Source of the DNA: Pantoea sp. Ap-967
Lineage (GTDB): Bacteria; Pseudomonadota; Gammaproteobacteria; Pseudomonadales; Pseudomonadaceae
Assembly (NCBI RefSeq): GCF_011752565.1
Contig: NZ_VWXK01000009.1
Span: 62,001 to 126,000 of the forward strand
Direction of reading: 5' to 3'
Length of the DNA: 64,000 bases
Each line of letters opens with the position of its first letter. Position 1 is the first letter of the stretch. Under the pieces are notes generated by a model that saw nothing but the letters and a program-made list of their open reading frames with translations, was not told the origin of the DNA and ran no database searches. Position numbers and translations under genes: made by a program. Positions 17,995-26,388 of this stretch are shown here, piece after piece.

Positions 17995-18007
17995 TTCGAT
18001 AATCGCC
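17995..18007. promoter_or_regulatory. IclR-type operator, copy 1
   Basis: TTCGATAATCGCC, with core CGAT-A-ATCG. From memory it resembles the P. putida PcaR site (GTTCGATAATCGCAC). Centre at 18001, in the gap between the divergent IclR and AroE-like genes. Confidence 0.6.
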
Positions 18008-18014
18008 ATGGCAC

Positions 18015-18027
18015 TGCGATTATCGCA
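18015..18027. promoter_or_regulatory. IclR-type operator, copy 2
   Basis: TGCGATTATCGCA, a perfect 13-bp palindrome. Its centre at 18021 is 20 bp, about two helical turns, from copy 1, so two dimers could bind the same face of the DNA. Confidence 0.6.
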
Positions 18028-18110
18028 TCAAACCCGCGACAAACGCATTGTTGCCTGCGCCGCCAAACACCAAGCTGGCCTCCACAACAACAGCAATAAC
18101 GGAGGTCAGC

Positions 18111-18920
18111 ATGATCCGAGGCTCGACTGAACTGGTCGCCATCGTCGGTTCCCCCATCACCCAGGTGAAGTCGCCGGAAAACTTCAACACCTGGTTCAGC
18201 CACCACCACCACGACCTGGCGATGCTGCCCATCGACCTGCAGGGTACGGCCCTGGGCGCCTTCGCCGACACCTTGCGTGGCTGGCACAACCTGCGTGGCT
18301 GCGTGGTCACCGTACCGTACAAGCAGGCCCTGGCCACGCAAGTGGACGAACTTAGCCCGCGTGCAGCGGCACTGGGTTCGGTCAATGTGATCCGCCGTGA
18401 ACGCGATGGCCGCCTGCTGGGCGACAATGTCGACGGTGCAGGTTTCCTCGCTGCCGCGCGCCAACACGGCTTCGAACCCAGCGGCAAAAGCGCATTGGTG
18501 GTGGGCTGTGGCGGGGTCGGCAGCGCGATCGCCTATGCCCTGGCAGAAGCCGGTTTGGGCCAGGTCGCCCTGGCCGACGCCTGCGCCAGCCGCACCAGCG
18601 CCTTGGCTGGCGTTCTCGGCAAGCCATTCCCGAGGCTGCAGATCACCACCCACTACCACTCGCTGGAAGGCTTCGACCTGGTGGTCAATGCCTCCCCCGT
18701 GGGCATGGGCGAAAGCGCCGAGCTGCCCCTGGCCGTTGAGCTCCTGGGCACGCTGCAGCCCACCACGCTGGTGGCCGACGTGGTCACCTCGCCGGAAATC
18801 ACCCCGCTGCTGCACCTGGCCCGCCAGCGCGGCTGCCCGGTGCAGACCGGCGCGCACATGGCCTTCGCCCAACTGGGCCACCTGGGCGCCTTCATGGGCG
18901 TGACGCCGCTGGAGATCTGA
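18111..18920 (+). CDS. Shikimate dehydrogenase-family (AroE-like) oxidoreductase
   Basis: NAD(P)-linked dehydrogenase related to AroE/quinate dehydrogenase, 269 aa. The start at 18111 has a strong GGAGGT box. Seen motifs: GSPITQVKSPENFN at the substrate-binding site, where AroE usually has SxSP and then HN; VTVPYK with the catalytic Lys; GDNVDG, whose Asp corresponds to the NTD motif of AroE but with Thr changed to Val; and the Rossmann turn VVGCGGVGSAIAYAL. It lies first in a run with two FAD dehydrogenases and a NIPSNAP protein and is controlled from an IclR gene, so it is a catabolic paralogue rather than the biosynthetic enzyme. Substrate probably a hydroxylated or oxo cyclohexane acid; not established. 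Confidence 0.82.
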   Translation: MIRGSTELVAIVGSPITQVKSPENFNTWFSHHHHDLAMLPIDLQGTALGAFADTLRGWHNLRGCVVTVPYKQALATQVDELSPRAAALGSVNVIRRERDGRLLGDNVDGAGFLAAARQHGFEPSGKSALVVGCGGVGSAIAYALAEAGLGQVALADACASRTSALAGVLGKPFPRLQITTHYHSLEGFDLVVNASPVGMGESAELPLAVELLGTLQPTTLVADVVTSPEITPLLHLARQRGCPVQTGAHMAFAQLGHLGAFMGVTPLEI

Positions 18921-18923
18921 CCC

Positions 18924-20633
18924 ATGCCCGGACCTGAGCCTATCTATGACCTGGTAATACTCGGCAGCGGCGCCGGAGGTTTCGCCGCCGCAGCCACGGC
19001 AGCATGCCGTGGGCTGAAGGTACTGCTGGTGGAGAAGGCCGATACCTTCGGCGGCACCTCGGCGATCTCTGGCGGCGCGGTGTGGCTGCATGGCACCGAC
19101 CAGGCCCGCGCCGCGGGCGTCGAGGACTCCCCCGCCGCCATGCGCACCTACCTGCAGCAGGTGATCGGCGCCGGCTACGACCCAGCGCTGGTGGACGCCT
19201 TCATCGAACAGGGCCAGCACGCCTTGCGCTGGCTGGAACAGCACACCGAACTGCGCTATAGCCTGCGCCCGCACTCGCCCGACTATTATCCCGACCTGCC
19301 CGGCGCCACCGAGTCCGGCCGGGCGCTGGAAATGGTCGAGTACGACGGCCGCCAACTGGGTACACGCTTCAAGGACCTGGCAATGCCACCGCCCGGCATG
19401 CTGCTGTTCGGCGGAATGATGGTCAACCGGGTAGACATCCAGCACTTTTTGAACCTGCGCCGCTCGCCAGCCTCGTTGTGGCATTGCCTGAAGCTAATGG
19501 CACGCTACGCCCGCGATCGCCTGCACCACCCCCGTGGCACTCGGCTGACCACTGGCAACGCACTGATCGCCCGCCTGGCCAGCAGCGCCTTCGCCCATGG
19601 CGCCGAGCTGTGGCTGCGTAGCGAGGCCCAGGCGCTGATCGTCGAGCAGGGGGTAGTGACCGGTGTACAGGTGCTCCGTGAAGGGCGTACCGAGCAGGTG
19701 CTGGCACGCGGGGGGGTGGTGTGCGCCATGGGCGGTTTCGCCGCTGGGGCACTGGCTGCCACTTACCGGCCAAGCACCGGTGCGCTGCACCTGAGCATGT
19801 CGCCGGCCGGCAACGACGGCGCCGCCCTGCGCCTGGGGCAGGCGCTGGATGCCGCCGAGGGCGAAGGCCTGGCGGCCAATTTCTTCTGGGCCCCGGTATC
19901 CGAGCTGCAGCATGCCGATGGCCGCCGCGAACGCTTCCCGCACCTGGTGACCGACCGGGCCAAGCCGGGGGTGATCGCGGTAGCCGCGAACGGCCGCCGC
20001 TTCGTCAACGAGGCCGACTCCTACCACCATTTCGTGCAGCGCATGTTCGCCAATGGCATCGGTGAGTGTTGGCTGATCTGCGATGCCCAGGCCATGAACC
20101 GCTACGGCCTGGGCCTGGCCCGGCCGCAGCCGGTGGACAACCGCGCCTTGATCGAGGCGGGCTACCTGCACCGGGCCGATACAGTTGCGGCCTTGGCCCA
20201 AGCCATCGGCGTCGACCCACACGCCCTGGCCCAGACCCTGGAGCACTTCAACGCCGATGCCCGCAACGGCGCGGACCGCGCATTCGGCAAAGGCAGCAAC
20301 AGCTACAACCGCTACATGGGCGACCCGCAGCACCAGCCCAACCCGTGCCTGGCAGCGCTGACCCGGGCGCCGTTCTACGCCATTCGCCTGCACACCGGCG
20401 ACCTTGGCTCGGCCCGCGGCCTGGTCACCAATGCCCAGGCCAACGTGCTGAACCGCTGCGGCACGCCCATCCCCGGCCTGTACGCGGTGGGCAACGACAT
20501 GAATTCGATGATGAACGGCACCTACCCCGGCCCCGGTATCACCCTGGGCCCTGCCCTGACCTTTGGCTGGCTGGCCGCCAGCCATATCGCCACCCGCCTG
20601 CAAACGGAGACTCCCACATGTACTACGAACTGA
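18924..20633 (+). CDS. FAD_binding_2 family dehydrogenase, closest of three to 3-ketosteroid dehydrogenase (copy 1)
   Basis: Flavoprotein of 569 aa that probably introduces a C=C bond next to a ring ketone. The FAD-binding GSGAGG is at residues 14-19, followed by VEKADTFGGTSAISGG. PDYYPDLPGATESGRALE resembles the segment with the N-terminal catalytic Tyr of KstD, and TYPGPGITLGPALTFG keeps the Tyr-Pro-Gly-x-Gly of the KstD enolising site. It starts 3 bp after the AroE-like stop and overlaps the NIPSNAP gene by 16 bp, so all three are one operon. Its two homologues at 21072 and 27351 lack the PDYY segment. I infer a ring-desaturating role; the substrate is unknown. Confidence 0.85.
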   Translation: MPGPEPIYDLVILGSGAGGFAAAATAACRGLKVLLVEKADTFGGTSAISGGAVWLHGTDQARAAGVEDSPAAMRTYLQQVIGAGYDPALVDAFIEQGQHALRWLEQHTELRYSLRPHSPDYYPDLPGATESGRALEMVEYDGRQLGTRFKDLAMPPPGMLLFGGMMVNRVDIQHFLNLRRSPASLWHCLKLMARYARDRLHHPRGTRLTTGNALIARLASSAFAHGAELWLRSEAQALIVEQGVVTGVQVLREGRTEQVLARGGVVCAMGGFAAGALAATYRPSTGALHLSMSPAGNDGAALRLGQALDAAEGEGLAANFFWAPVSELQHADGRRERFPHLVTDRAKPGVIAVAANGRRFVNEADSYHHFVQRMFANGIGECWLICDAQAMNRYGLGLARPQPVDNRALIEAGYLHRADTVAALAQAIGVDPHALAQTLEHFNADARNGADRAFGKGSNSYNRYMGDPQHQPNPCLAALTRAPFYAIRLHTGDLGSARGLVTNAQANVLNRCGTPIPGLYAVGNDMNSMMNGTYPGPGITLGPALTFGWLAASHIATRLQTETPTCTTN

Positions 20634-20938
20634 GAACCTACACCCTCGACCCGCTGAAGATGGCCGACTGGCTGGCGCTGTACCAAAGCCATGCGCTGCA
20701 GGTGCAGCGTGAGCACCTGGGCAACCTGGTGGGCTTTTTCACCAGCGAGTTCGGCGAGGTCAACCAGGTGGTGCACCTGTGGGCCTACGCCAGCCTCGAC
20801 GAGCGCATGACCCGCCGTGCAGCCATGGCGGCCGACCCGCGCTGGGCGGAGTTTTCCCGCCGCAATCGCGAGCTGGGTGCCGTGCTGCAACTGCAGTCCC
20901 GGCTGCTACGCCCCACCCCCTTCTCCCCCCTGCAATAA
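20618..20938 (+). CDS. NIPSNAP-family protein
   Basis: Small cytoplasmic protein of 106 aa with a ferredoxin-like dimeric alpha/beta-barrel fold. It begins with the family signature MYYELRTYTLDP and carries FTSEFGEVNQVVHLWAYASL, both typical of NIPSNAP. The start at 20618 has an AACGGAGA box and lies inside the end of the flavoprotein gene (16-bp overlap, different frame), which indicates coupled translation. Bacterial NIPSNAP proteins often accompany catabolic oxidoreductases, but their chemistry is largely unknown; an isomerase or chaperone-like role for a reactive intermediate is possible. Confidence 0.85.
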   Translation: MYYELRTYTLDPLKMADWLALYQSHALQVQREHLGNLVGFFTSEFGEVNQVVHLWAYASLDERMTRRAAMAADPRWAEFSRRNRELGAVLQLQSRLLRPTPFSPLQ

Positions 20939-20943
20939 CTGAA

Positions 20944-21048
20944 TGTAGGAGCGACCAAAGGTCGCGATGGGGTGCGAAGCAGCCCCAACGATATTGGCAC
21001 CCACGCTAAAAGCAGAAGCCCCTATCGCGACCTACGGTCGCTCCTACA
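20944..21048. repeat. Inverted REP pair (type GTAGGAGCGACC)
   Basis: GTAGGAGCGACCAAAGGTCG and the inverted CGACCTACGGTCGCTCCTAC enclose about 60 bp. Same REP type as the flanks of the minisatellite. It separates the NIPSNAP gene from the second flavoprotein gene. Confidence 0.85.
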
Positions 21049-21071
21049 CCCCCATTTTTTGAGGATCTGAT

Positions 21072-22748
21072 ATGCAAGCGCTTGAATGCGACGTGCTGGT
21101 GATCGGCTCCGGCGCCTCGGGCCTGGCGGCGGCGGTAACTGCCGCGCACCACGGCCTGAAGGTGGTCGTCGCAGAAAAGGCCCGGCAATTGGGCGGCACC
21201 AGCGCCTGGTCAGGCGGTTGGCTGTGGATTCCACGCAACCCGCTGGCCATCGCCCAAGGCCTGGTTGAAGCTCCCGACGCAGCGCAACGCTACTTGCGCG
21301 CCCAGGCCCATGCCCGCGAACTGTGCCCGCGCCAACGCGCCTTCCTGCAACATGGGCCGGACATGGTGGCGTTCTTCCAGCAACACACCGCCGTGCAGTT
21401 CCACTGCGCCAGCACCCTGCCAGACATGTACGACGGCGATGGCAGCGTGCGCGGTGGCCGTGCCCTGTGCGCCTTGCCGTTCGACGGGCGCAGGCTGGGG
21501 CCATGGATACACAAGCTGCGCCCACCGCTGGACATCGTCAGCCTCGGCGGCATGGGCATCGCCGGGGGTGCGGACATGGCCGCCTTCTTCAATGCCCGCC
21601 ACTCGCCCAAGGCCGCGCTGCACGTTGGCAAGCGCCTGCTGCGCCATGGCCGCGACCTGCTGCTGCACCGCCGTGGCCTGCAACTGGTCAACGGCAACGC
21701 CCTGGTTGCACGCCTGCTGCGCAGTGCCCTGGACCTGAACGTGACGCTGCTGACTGGGCTGGCGGCCACGCGCTTGCTCGGCGAAGGGCCTGTGCAGGGC
21801 GCGCAGTTCGCCGGTGGCCAGCGCATCCTCGCCCACCGCGGCGTGGTGCTGGCGTGCGGCGGCTTTGCCCATGACCGTGCGCGCATTGGCCAACTGATGC
21901 CCCATGCCCCCGATGGCCAGCGGCACTACAGTGCCGCGCCCGTGGAAAACAGCGGTGACGGCCTGCGCCTGGGCGAGCAAGTTGGTGCGCGTGTGGGCAC
22001 CGACTTGGCCCATGCCGGGGCCTGGGCACCGGTTTCACAGGTGCTGCGCCGTGATGGCAGCGTTGGCCATTTCCCCCACCTGATCGACCGCGCCAAGCCC
22101 GGTTTCATCGCCGTGCGCCGCGATGGCCGACGCTTCGTCAACGAGGCCGACTGCTACCACGCCTTCATGAACGCGCTGTTCGCCACTACGCCCGCTGGCG
22201 AGCCTGCCGAAGCCTGGCTGATCTGCGACCATGCCGCGCAGCGGCGCCATGGCATCGGCTGGGCCAAGCCTTTTCCGTTTTCAACGGCGTTCTACCAGCG
22301 GCGCGGCTACCTGCACAGTGCGCGCACGCTGGCAGCGCTGGCCGAGCGCTGCGCCATCGATGCGGTGCAACTGCAGCGCACCGTGGCCGACTTCAACTAC
22401 CACGCCGCCCACGGTGAAGACCCGGCCTTCGGGCGCGGCGCCTCGGCCTACAACCAGGCCCAGGGCGACCCGCTGAACGCCCCGAACCCATCGCTGCGGC
22501 CATTGCGCGAAGGCCCCTTCCATGCCGTTAAACTGCTGCCCGGCAGCCTGGGCACCTTCGCCGGCCTTCGCACCGACGCCGCGGCGCGCGTGCTCGACCA
22601 GGCCGGGCAACCGATACCCGGCCTGTTCGCCGTCGGCAACGATATGCACAGCGTGATGGGCGGGCATTACCCTAGTGGTGGCATCACTCTCGGCCCAGGC
22701 ATGACGTTTGGCTACCTGGCCGGCAGGGCCTTGGCAGGCCAATCTTGA
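21072..22748 (+). CDS. FAD_binding_2 family dehydrogenase (copy 2)
   Basis: Flavoprotein of 558 aa, parallel to the genes at 18924 and 27351. GSGASG lies at residues 12-17, then VAEKARQLGGTSAWSGGWLW. Mid-protein segments such as RFVNEADCYHAFMNALF and the C-terminal GLFAVGNDMHSVMGG match the other two copies; HYPSGGITLGPGMTFG keeps the Tyr and the last Gly of the KstD-type site. The PDYY segment of copy 1 is replaced by LPDMYDGDG, so the substrate probably differs. Start at 21072 with GAGGATCTG. A REP pair separates it from the upstream operon; a palindrome and an MFS gene follow. Function inferred as dehydrogenation of a cyclic oxo compound. Confidence 0.85.
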   Translation: MQALECDVLVIGSGASGLAAAVTAAHHGLKVVVAEKARQLGGTSAWSGGWLWIPRNPLAIAQGLVEAPDAAQRYLRAQAHARELCPRQRAFLQHGPDMVAFFQQHTAVQFHCASTLPDMYDGDGSVRGGRALCALPFDGRRLGPWIHKLRPPLDIVSLGGMGIAGGADMAAFFNARHSPKAALHVGKRLLRHGRDLLLHRRGLQLVNGNALVARLLRSALDLNVTLLTGLAATRLLGEGPVQGAQFAGGQRILAHRGVVLACGGFAHDRARIGQLMPHAPDGQRHYSAAPVENSGDGLRLGEQVGARVGTDLAHAGAWAPVSQVLRRDGSVGHFPHLIDRAKPGFIAVRRDGRRFVNEADCYHAFMNALFATTPAGEPAEAWLICDHAAQRRHGIGWAKPFPFSTAFYQRRGYLHSARTLAALAERCAIDAVQLQRTVADFNYHAAHGEDPAFGRGASAYNQAQGDPLNAPNPSLRPLREGPFHAVKLLPGSLGTFAGLRTDAAARVLDQAGQPIPGLFAVGNDMHSVMGGHYPSGGITLGPGMTFGYLAGRALAGQS

Positions 22749-22754
22749 CGGCGC

Positions 22755-22781
22755 GCTATTGTTCGGTAACCGAACAATAGC
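22755..22781. promoter_or_regulatory. 27-bp perfect palindrome, probable regulator site
   Basis: Arms of 13 bp (GCTATTGTTCGGT and its complement) around a single central A. The core GTTCGGTAACCGAAC has the 15-bp size and GTTCG/CGAAC ends of IclR-family operators. It lies 128 bp upstream of the MFS gene. It could instead work as an RNA hairpin after the flavoprotein stop, but no T-run follows. Confidence 0.6.
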
Positions 22782-22909
22782 CCCACACCCGAATTGACGG
22801 TGGCCGATTCACTGCGCACCATGCACCGGCCTTGCGTGTACCCCCTGCCTGGGGCCAGGTCACGTTCGAGAAAACGCCGTTCATTACAATTTCAAGAAAC
22901 GACCAGGAT

Positions 22910-24235
22910 ATGAACCACTCCAAGCTCACCACCGCCGTCCCGCGCCTGCCTTCTGGCGGCATCGGCGACAAGATCCGTGGCGCCTTCGCCGTCGGCAAAA
23001 CCCGCTGGGGCATGCTCGCCCTGGTGTTCTTCGCCACCACCCTGAACTACATCGACCGTGCCGCACTGGGCATCATGCAACCGGTACTGGCCGAGGCCAT
23101 GCACTGGACGTCGATGGACTACGCCAACATCAACTTCTGGTTCCAGGTGGGCTACGCCGTCGGCTTCCTGGTACAGGGCCGGCTGATCGACCGGATTGGC
23201 GTCAAGCGCGCCTTCTTCATTGCCGTGCTGCTCTGGAGCCTGGCCACCGGCGCCCATGGCCTGGCCACCTCGGCGGCAGGCTTCATGGTGTGCAGGTTCA
23301 TCCTTGGCCTGACCGAAGCGGCCAATTACCCGGCCTGCGTGAAAACCGTGCGTTTGTGGTTCCCTGCTGGCGAACGGGCCATCGCCAACGGCCTGTTCAA
23401 TGCCGGCACCAACGTCGGCGCCATGCTCACCCCTGCGCTGCTGCCGTTGATCCTGGCCGCCTGGGGTTGGCAGGCAGCCTTCATCGCCATGGGTTGCCTG
23501 GGGCTGGTGTGGCTGGTGTTCTGGGGCCTGAAATACTTCAACCCGGAAGACCACCCCAGCGTTCGCGACAGTGAGCTGGCATACATCCAGCAGGAAGTGG
23601 AGCCTGAGGTGCCGCGCCTGCCGTTCAGCCGCATCCTTGGCATGCGTGGCACCTGGGCATTCACCGTGGCCTTCTCGATCACCGCGCCGGTGTTCTGGTT
23701 CTACCTGTACTGGCTGCCGCCGTTTCTGAACCAACAGTACAACCTCGGCATCAGCGTGACCGAGATGGGCATCCCGCTGATGCTGATCTGGCTGACCGCT
23801 GACTTTGGCAGCATCGGTGGCGGCATTCTCTCGTCGTGGCTGATTGGCCGGGGCATGCGTGCGACCACGGCGCGCCTGGTGTCGATGCTGCTGTTCGCCT
23901 GCACCATGGTCAGCGTGACCTTTGCCGCCCACGCCAGTGGGTTGTGGGTGGCGGTGCTGGCCATCGCCTTGGCGGTGGGGGCGCACCAGGCATGGACCGC
24001 GAATATCTGGGCGCTGGTGATGGACTATACGCCCAAGCACCTCATCAGCACGGTGTTCGGCTTTGCCAGCATGTGCGCGGCGGTGGGTGGGATGTTCATG
24101 ACGCAGATCGTCGGCAGTGTGCTCACCGCTACCCACAACAACTACGCGGTGTTGTTCAGCATGATTCCAGCGATGTATTTCCTGGCGCTGATCTGGCTGT
24201 ACTTCATGGCGCCGCGCAAGCTCGAAGGCCAATGA
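22910..24235 (+). CDS. MFS transporter, anion:cation symporter (ACS)-like
   Basis: Inner-membrane importer of 441 aa with twelve predicted helices. The segment MLALVFFATTLNYIDRAALG near residue 45 is typical of the ACS/aromatic-acid and sugar-acid carriers, as is ANYPACVKTVRLWFPAGERA near 150 (the family motif around helix 4). The start at 22910 (MNHSKLTT) is the first ATG in frame after a CCAGGAT box. It lies in the middle of the flavoprotein island and probably brings in its organic-acid substrate. A strong terminator follows at 24261. Confidence 0.87.
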   Translation: MNHSKLTTAVPRLPSGGIGDKIRGAFAVGKTRWGMLALVFFATTLNYIDRAALGIMQPVLAEAMHWTSMDYANINFWFQVGYAVGFLVQGRLIDRIGVKRAFFIAVLLWSLATGAHGLATSAAGFMVCRFILGLTEAANYPACVKTVRLWFPAGERAIANGLFNAGTNVGAMLTPALLPLILAAWGWQAAFIAMGCLGLVWLVFWGLKYFNPEDHPSVRDSELAYIQQEVEPEVPRLPFSRILGMRGTWAFTVAFSITAPVFWFYLYWLPPFLNQQYNLGISVTEMGIPLMLIWLTADFGSIGGGILSSWLIGRGMRATTARLVSMLLFACTMVSVTFAAHASGLWVAVLAIALAVGAHQAWTANIWALVMDYTPKHLISTVFGFASMCAAVGGMFMTQIVGSVLTATHNNYAVLFSMIPAMYFLALIWLYFMAPRKLEGQ

Positions 24236-24259
24236 TCCTGGGTTTTTCGCTTACCTCTA

Positions 24260-24284
24260 CGGGGCCCTGACGGGCCCTTTTTTC
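24260..24284 (+). terminator. Intrinsic terminator after the MFS gene
   Basis: GGGGCCC-TGAC-GGGCCC hairpin followed directly by TTTTTT. It lies 24 bp after the stop codon at 24235, between convergent genes. Confidence 0.85.
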
Positions 24285-24298
24285 GCCTGGGGATCGCG

Positions 24299-24358
24299 CG
24301 CCGCGAGCGGCGCATCGCGAGCTTCGCTCGCTCCTACCGGGCGCGCAACTCGCGATAG
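24299..24358. repeat. REP element (type GTAGGAGCGAGCG), imperfect
   Basis: GCGAGCTTCGCTCGCTCCTA followed by CCGGGCGCGCAACTCGCGATAG. One full half and a degenerate inverted half, directly before the end of the minus-strand isomerase gene. Confidence 0.7.
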
Positions 24359-24361
24359 GGG

Positions 24362-25177
24362 CTAGAGGCGAGCCAACACCGACTTGGCCTTTTCCAATGC
24401 CAGGCGCGCACGCTGCTCACCGCTGATGCCCTGCTCCAGCAACTGCCGGGTGGGGATTTCCAGGCTCAGCGGCACGGTTGGCGGCAGCGTGCGCAGCAGG
24501 CCCAGCAGGTCGGCATCGCCCTCCCCCGGGAAGCGTCGCTCGTTACGGGCCTGGCGCAGGATCTCGTCCATGTCATCCGGCACTGGGCCTGCAACGTCAC
24601 ACAGCTGGGCATAACGCATGCGCTGCGCAGGCCACTGTGCCAGGTCGCTCAACAACGAGCCCGAGCGGTTGAAGTGGTAGGCGTCCACCAGTACGCAACC
24701 GTTGGCCCGGTCGGCGTTGGCCACCACCCGCATGGCCTGGCGCAGGTCACGCACATCGGTCCAGGGCATGAACTCCAGGTGCGGATGAATACCAAAGCCT
24801 GCGGCCAGGTCGCACAGCTCGGCAAAGCGCTCCGTCAGCCGCGCCTCATCCGGGTCGTTGCCGGCCACCAGCAGCTCGGTGCCACCCAGCTCGGCACCTA
24901 CCGCAAGAATCGGTTCGAAATCGGCCACGCAGGTGTGCGGTTTCAGGCGCAGGATCTCCAAATCCAGCACCTGGATGCCGGTGTCGCGCAGGCGCGCCTG
25001 GGTTTGCCGGCGCAGGCTGGCATCGGCCACCAGCGGGAAGTGCTGCTCCTGTTCGGTGGCCGGTACCAGGCGCAGGCCGACGTGGCTGTAGCCGGCGCGG
25101 GCGGCGGCCTCCACCATGTCTGCCGGGGAAAGTTCGAGCACGGTCAGTGCCGCCAGGGAAAAGCATCGTTCAGTCAT
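24362..25177 (-). CDS. Sugar phosphate isomerase/epimerase-like TIM-barrel protein
   Basis: 271-aa protein of the xylose isomerase-like TIM-barrel (AP endonuclease 2) superfamily. Features are the metal-binding-type segments LEFMPWTDV (Glu near residue 145) and DAYHFNRSG (Asp/His near 180), HPHLE and the late LSLEIPTRQ. The family includes isomerases, epimerases and AsbF-type 3-dehydroshikimate dehydratases. Start chosen at 25177 (MTERCFSLAAL), the first conserved residues. It lies 25 bp after the Gfo/Idh gene in the same operon and next to an AroE-like dehydrogenase locus, so a dehydratase or isomerase acting on a ring or polyol intermediate is plausible but unproven. Confidence 0.8.
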   Translation of the reverse strand: MTERCFSLAALTVLELSPADMVEAAARAGYSHVGLRLVPATEQEQHFPLVADASLRRQTQARLRDTGIQVLDLEILRLKPHTCVADFEPILAVGAELGGTELLVAGNDPDEARLTERFAELCDLAAGFGIHPHLEFMPWTDVRDLRQAMRVVANADRANGCVLVDAYHFNRSGSLLSDLAQWPAQRMRYAQLCDVAGPVPDDMDEILRQARNERRFPGEGDADLLGLLRTLPPTVPLSLEIPTRQLLEQGISGEQRARLALEKAKSVLARL

Positions 25178-25202
25178 CGGTATTGTTCCTCGGCGAGTAC
25201 GG

Positions 25203-26255
25203 TCAGGCAATCGGCTGGGGCGCACAGGCCCGGCCCGTTACGGCGGCCTGGCGAATCGCTTCGATCAGGGCCAGGGTACGCCCGCCGTCGGCGGCGTCGA
25301 TCAGCGGCGCGTCTTCACCGCGGGCCACGCGAATGAAGTGCTGCAGCTGCAAGGTCAGGGCCTCGCCCGCCGCAATCGGTTCATCGCTTTGCAGCAGCGG
25401 CGTGTGCCAGCCCGCACCTGCCTCGGCGTAATGCCAGCGCTTGAGCTGCGGAATGCTCAAGGCGCCCTGGGTGCCAGCCAGCAGGTAGCAGGGTTGGCCG
25501 TCCTGGCGTGGGTACACCGGGCTTTCACCGGAATCCAGCTCCCAGCTCCAGGGTGCGGCCACCGCGTCCGAACCGGTCAGGCTGCCCAGGGCGCCGTTGG
25601 CGAACTGCAGCAGCACCGCCGCGCTGTCTTCGTTGGCAAAGCCGCGCACGTCGTTGCGGGTGAAAGCCTGCACCTGCATCACCTCGCCGCACAGGTGGCG
25701 CAGCAGGTCGAGGTCGTGGATCAGGTTGGTCAACAGAAAGCCCGCGCCCGGCTCACGGCGCCAGGCCGTTTCGAAGTAGCTGTCGGGCTTTTGCAGTTGC
25801 CACAGCGCGGTAACGTTGATCAGCCGCCCCAGCTTGCCTTCACGAATCACCTGGTGGGCCCTGGCGATCAGCGGGTTGTGCCGCCGGTGGTGGCCGACCA
25901 GCACCGGCACGGCGCAGCGGCGCGAGGCCTCAACCAGCGCACGGACTTCATCCAGGTGCACCCCCACCGGCTTTTCCACCAGTACCGGCACGCCCGCCTC
26001 AACACAGTCCAGGGCCGTGGCAACGTGCAGGTTGTTGGGGTTGGCAACGATCACCGCCTCGGGCCGGGCCTGCTCCAGCATCTGCCGGTGGTCGGCGAAG
26101 CAGGCCACCGCGCATTCAACGGCGAAGGCTTCGGCCTGCGGGCCGGGGTCGGCCACGGCGCACAACTGCGCGTTGGGCAGCCGGCGCAGGTGATGGTAGT
26201 GCTGGCGGCCCATGATGCCGGCGCCAATCAAGGCAATTCGCAGGGGTGGGTTCAA
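25203..26255 (-). CDS. Gfo/Idh/MocA-family NAD(P)-dependent oxidoreductase
   Basis: 350-aa dehydrogenase. The N-terminal Rossmann fold has IALIGAGIMGRQHYHHL; VANPNNLH and the family motif EKPVGVHLDEV (active-site Lys in EKP) follow; the C-terminal alpha/beta domain includes the segment NLIHDLDLLRHLCGEV with the usual His-Asp pair. The family oxidises or reduces polyols, inositols, sugars and related ring compounds. First gene of a two-gene minus-strand operon with the TIM-barrel protein. A TGGAAC-N3-GTTCCA site lies 37 bp upstream of its start and matches the sites around the second IclR gene, which is the likely regulator. Confidence 0.88.
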   Translation of the reverse strand: MNPPLRIALIGAGIMGRQHYHHLRRLPNAQLCAVADPGPQAEAFAVECAVACFADHRQMLEQARPEAVIVANPNNLHVATALDCVEAGVPVLVEKPVGVHLDEVRALVEASRRCAVPVLVGHHRRHNPLIARAHQVIREGKLGRLINVTALWQLQKPDSYFETAWRREPGAGFLLTNLIHDLDLLRHLCGEVMQVQAFTRNDVRGFANEDSAAVLLQFANGALGSLTGSDAVAAPWSWELDSGESPVYPRQDGQPCYLLAGTQGALSIPQLKRWHYAEAGAGWHTPLLQSDEPIAAGEALTLQLQHFIRVARGEDAPLIDAADGGRTLALIEAIRQAAVTGRACAPQPIA

Positions 26256-26291
26256 CGGGGTGTCCTTTTGTCATTGTTGTGAATGAAGTTA

Positions 26292-26306
26292 TGGAACCAA
26301 GTTCCA
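26292..26306. promoter_or_regulatory. IclR-2 operator candidate upstream of the Gfo/Idh operon
   Basis: TGGAACCAAGTTCCA, arms TGGAAC/GTTCCA. It matches the pattern TGGAA-N5-TTCCA of the perfect site at 27314. Confidence 0.6.
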
Positions 26307-26388
26307 GAATCGACATTTACCAATGTAGAACCCTGTTCAGCTTTTCAGAACACCCCGGTTAATAAGCTGTGCGGTTATCGACCACAAA

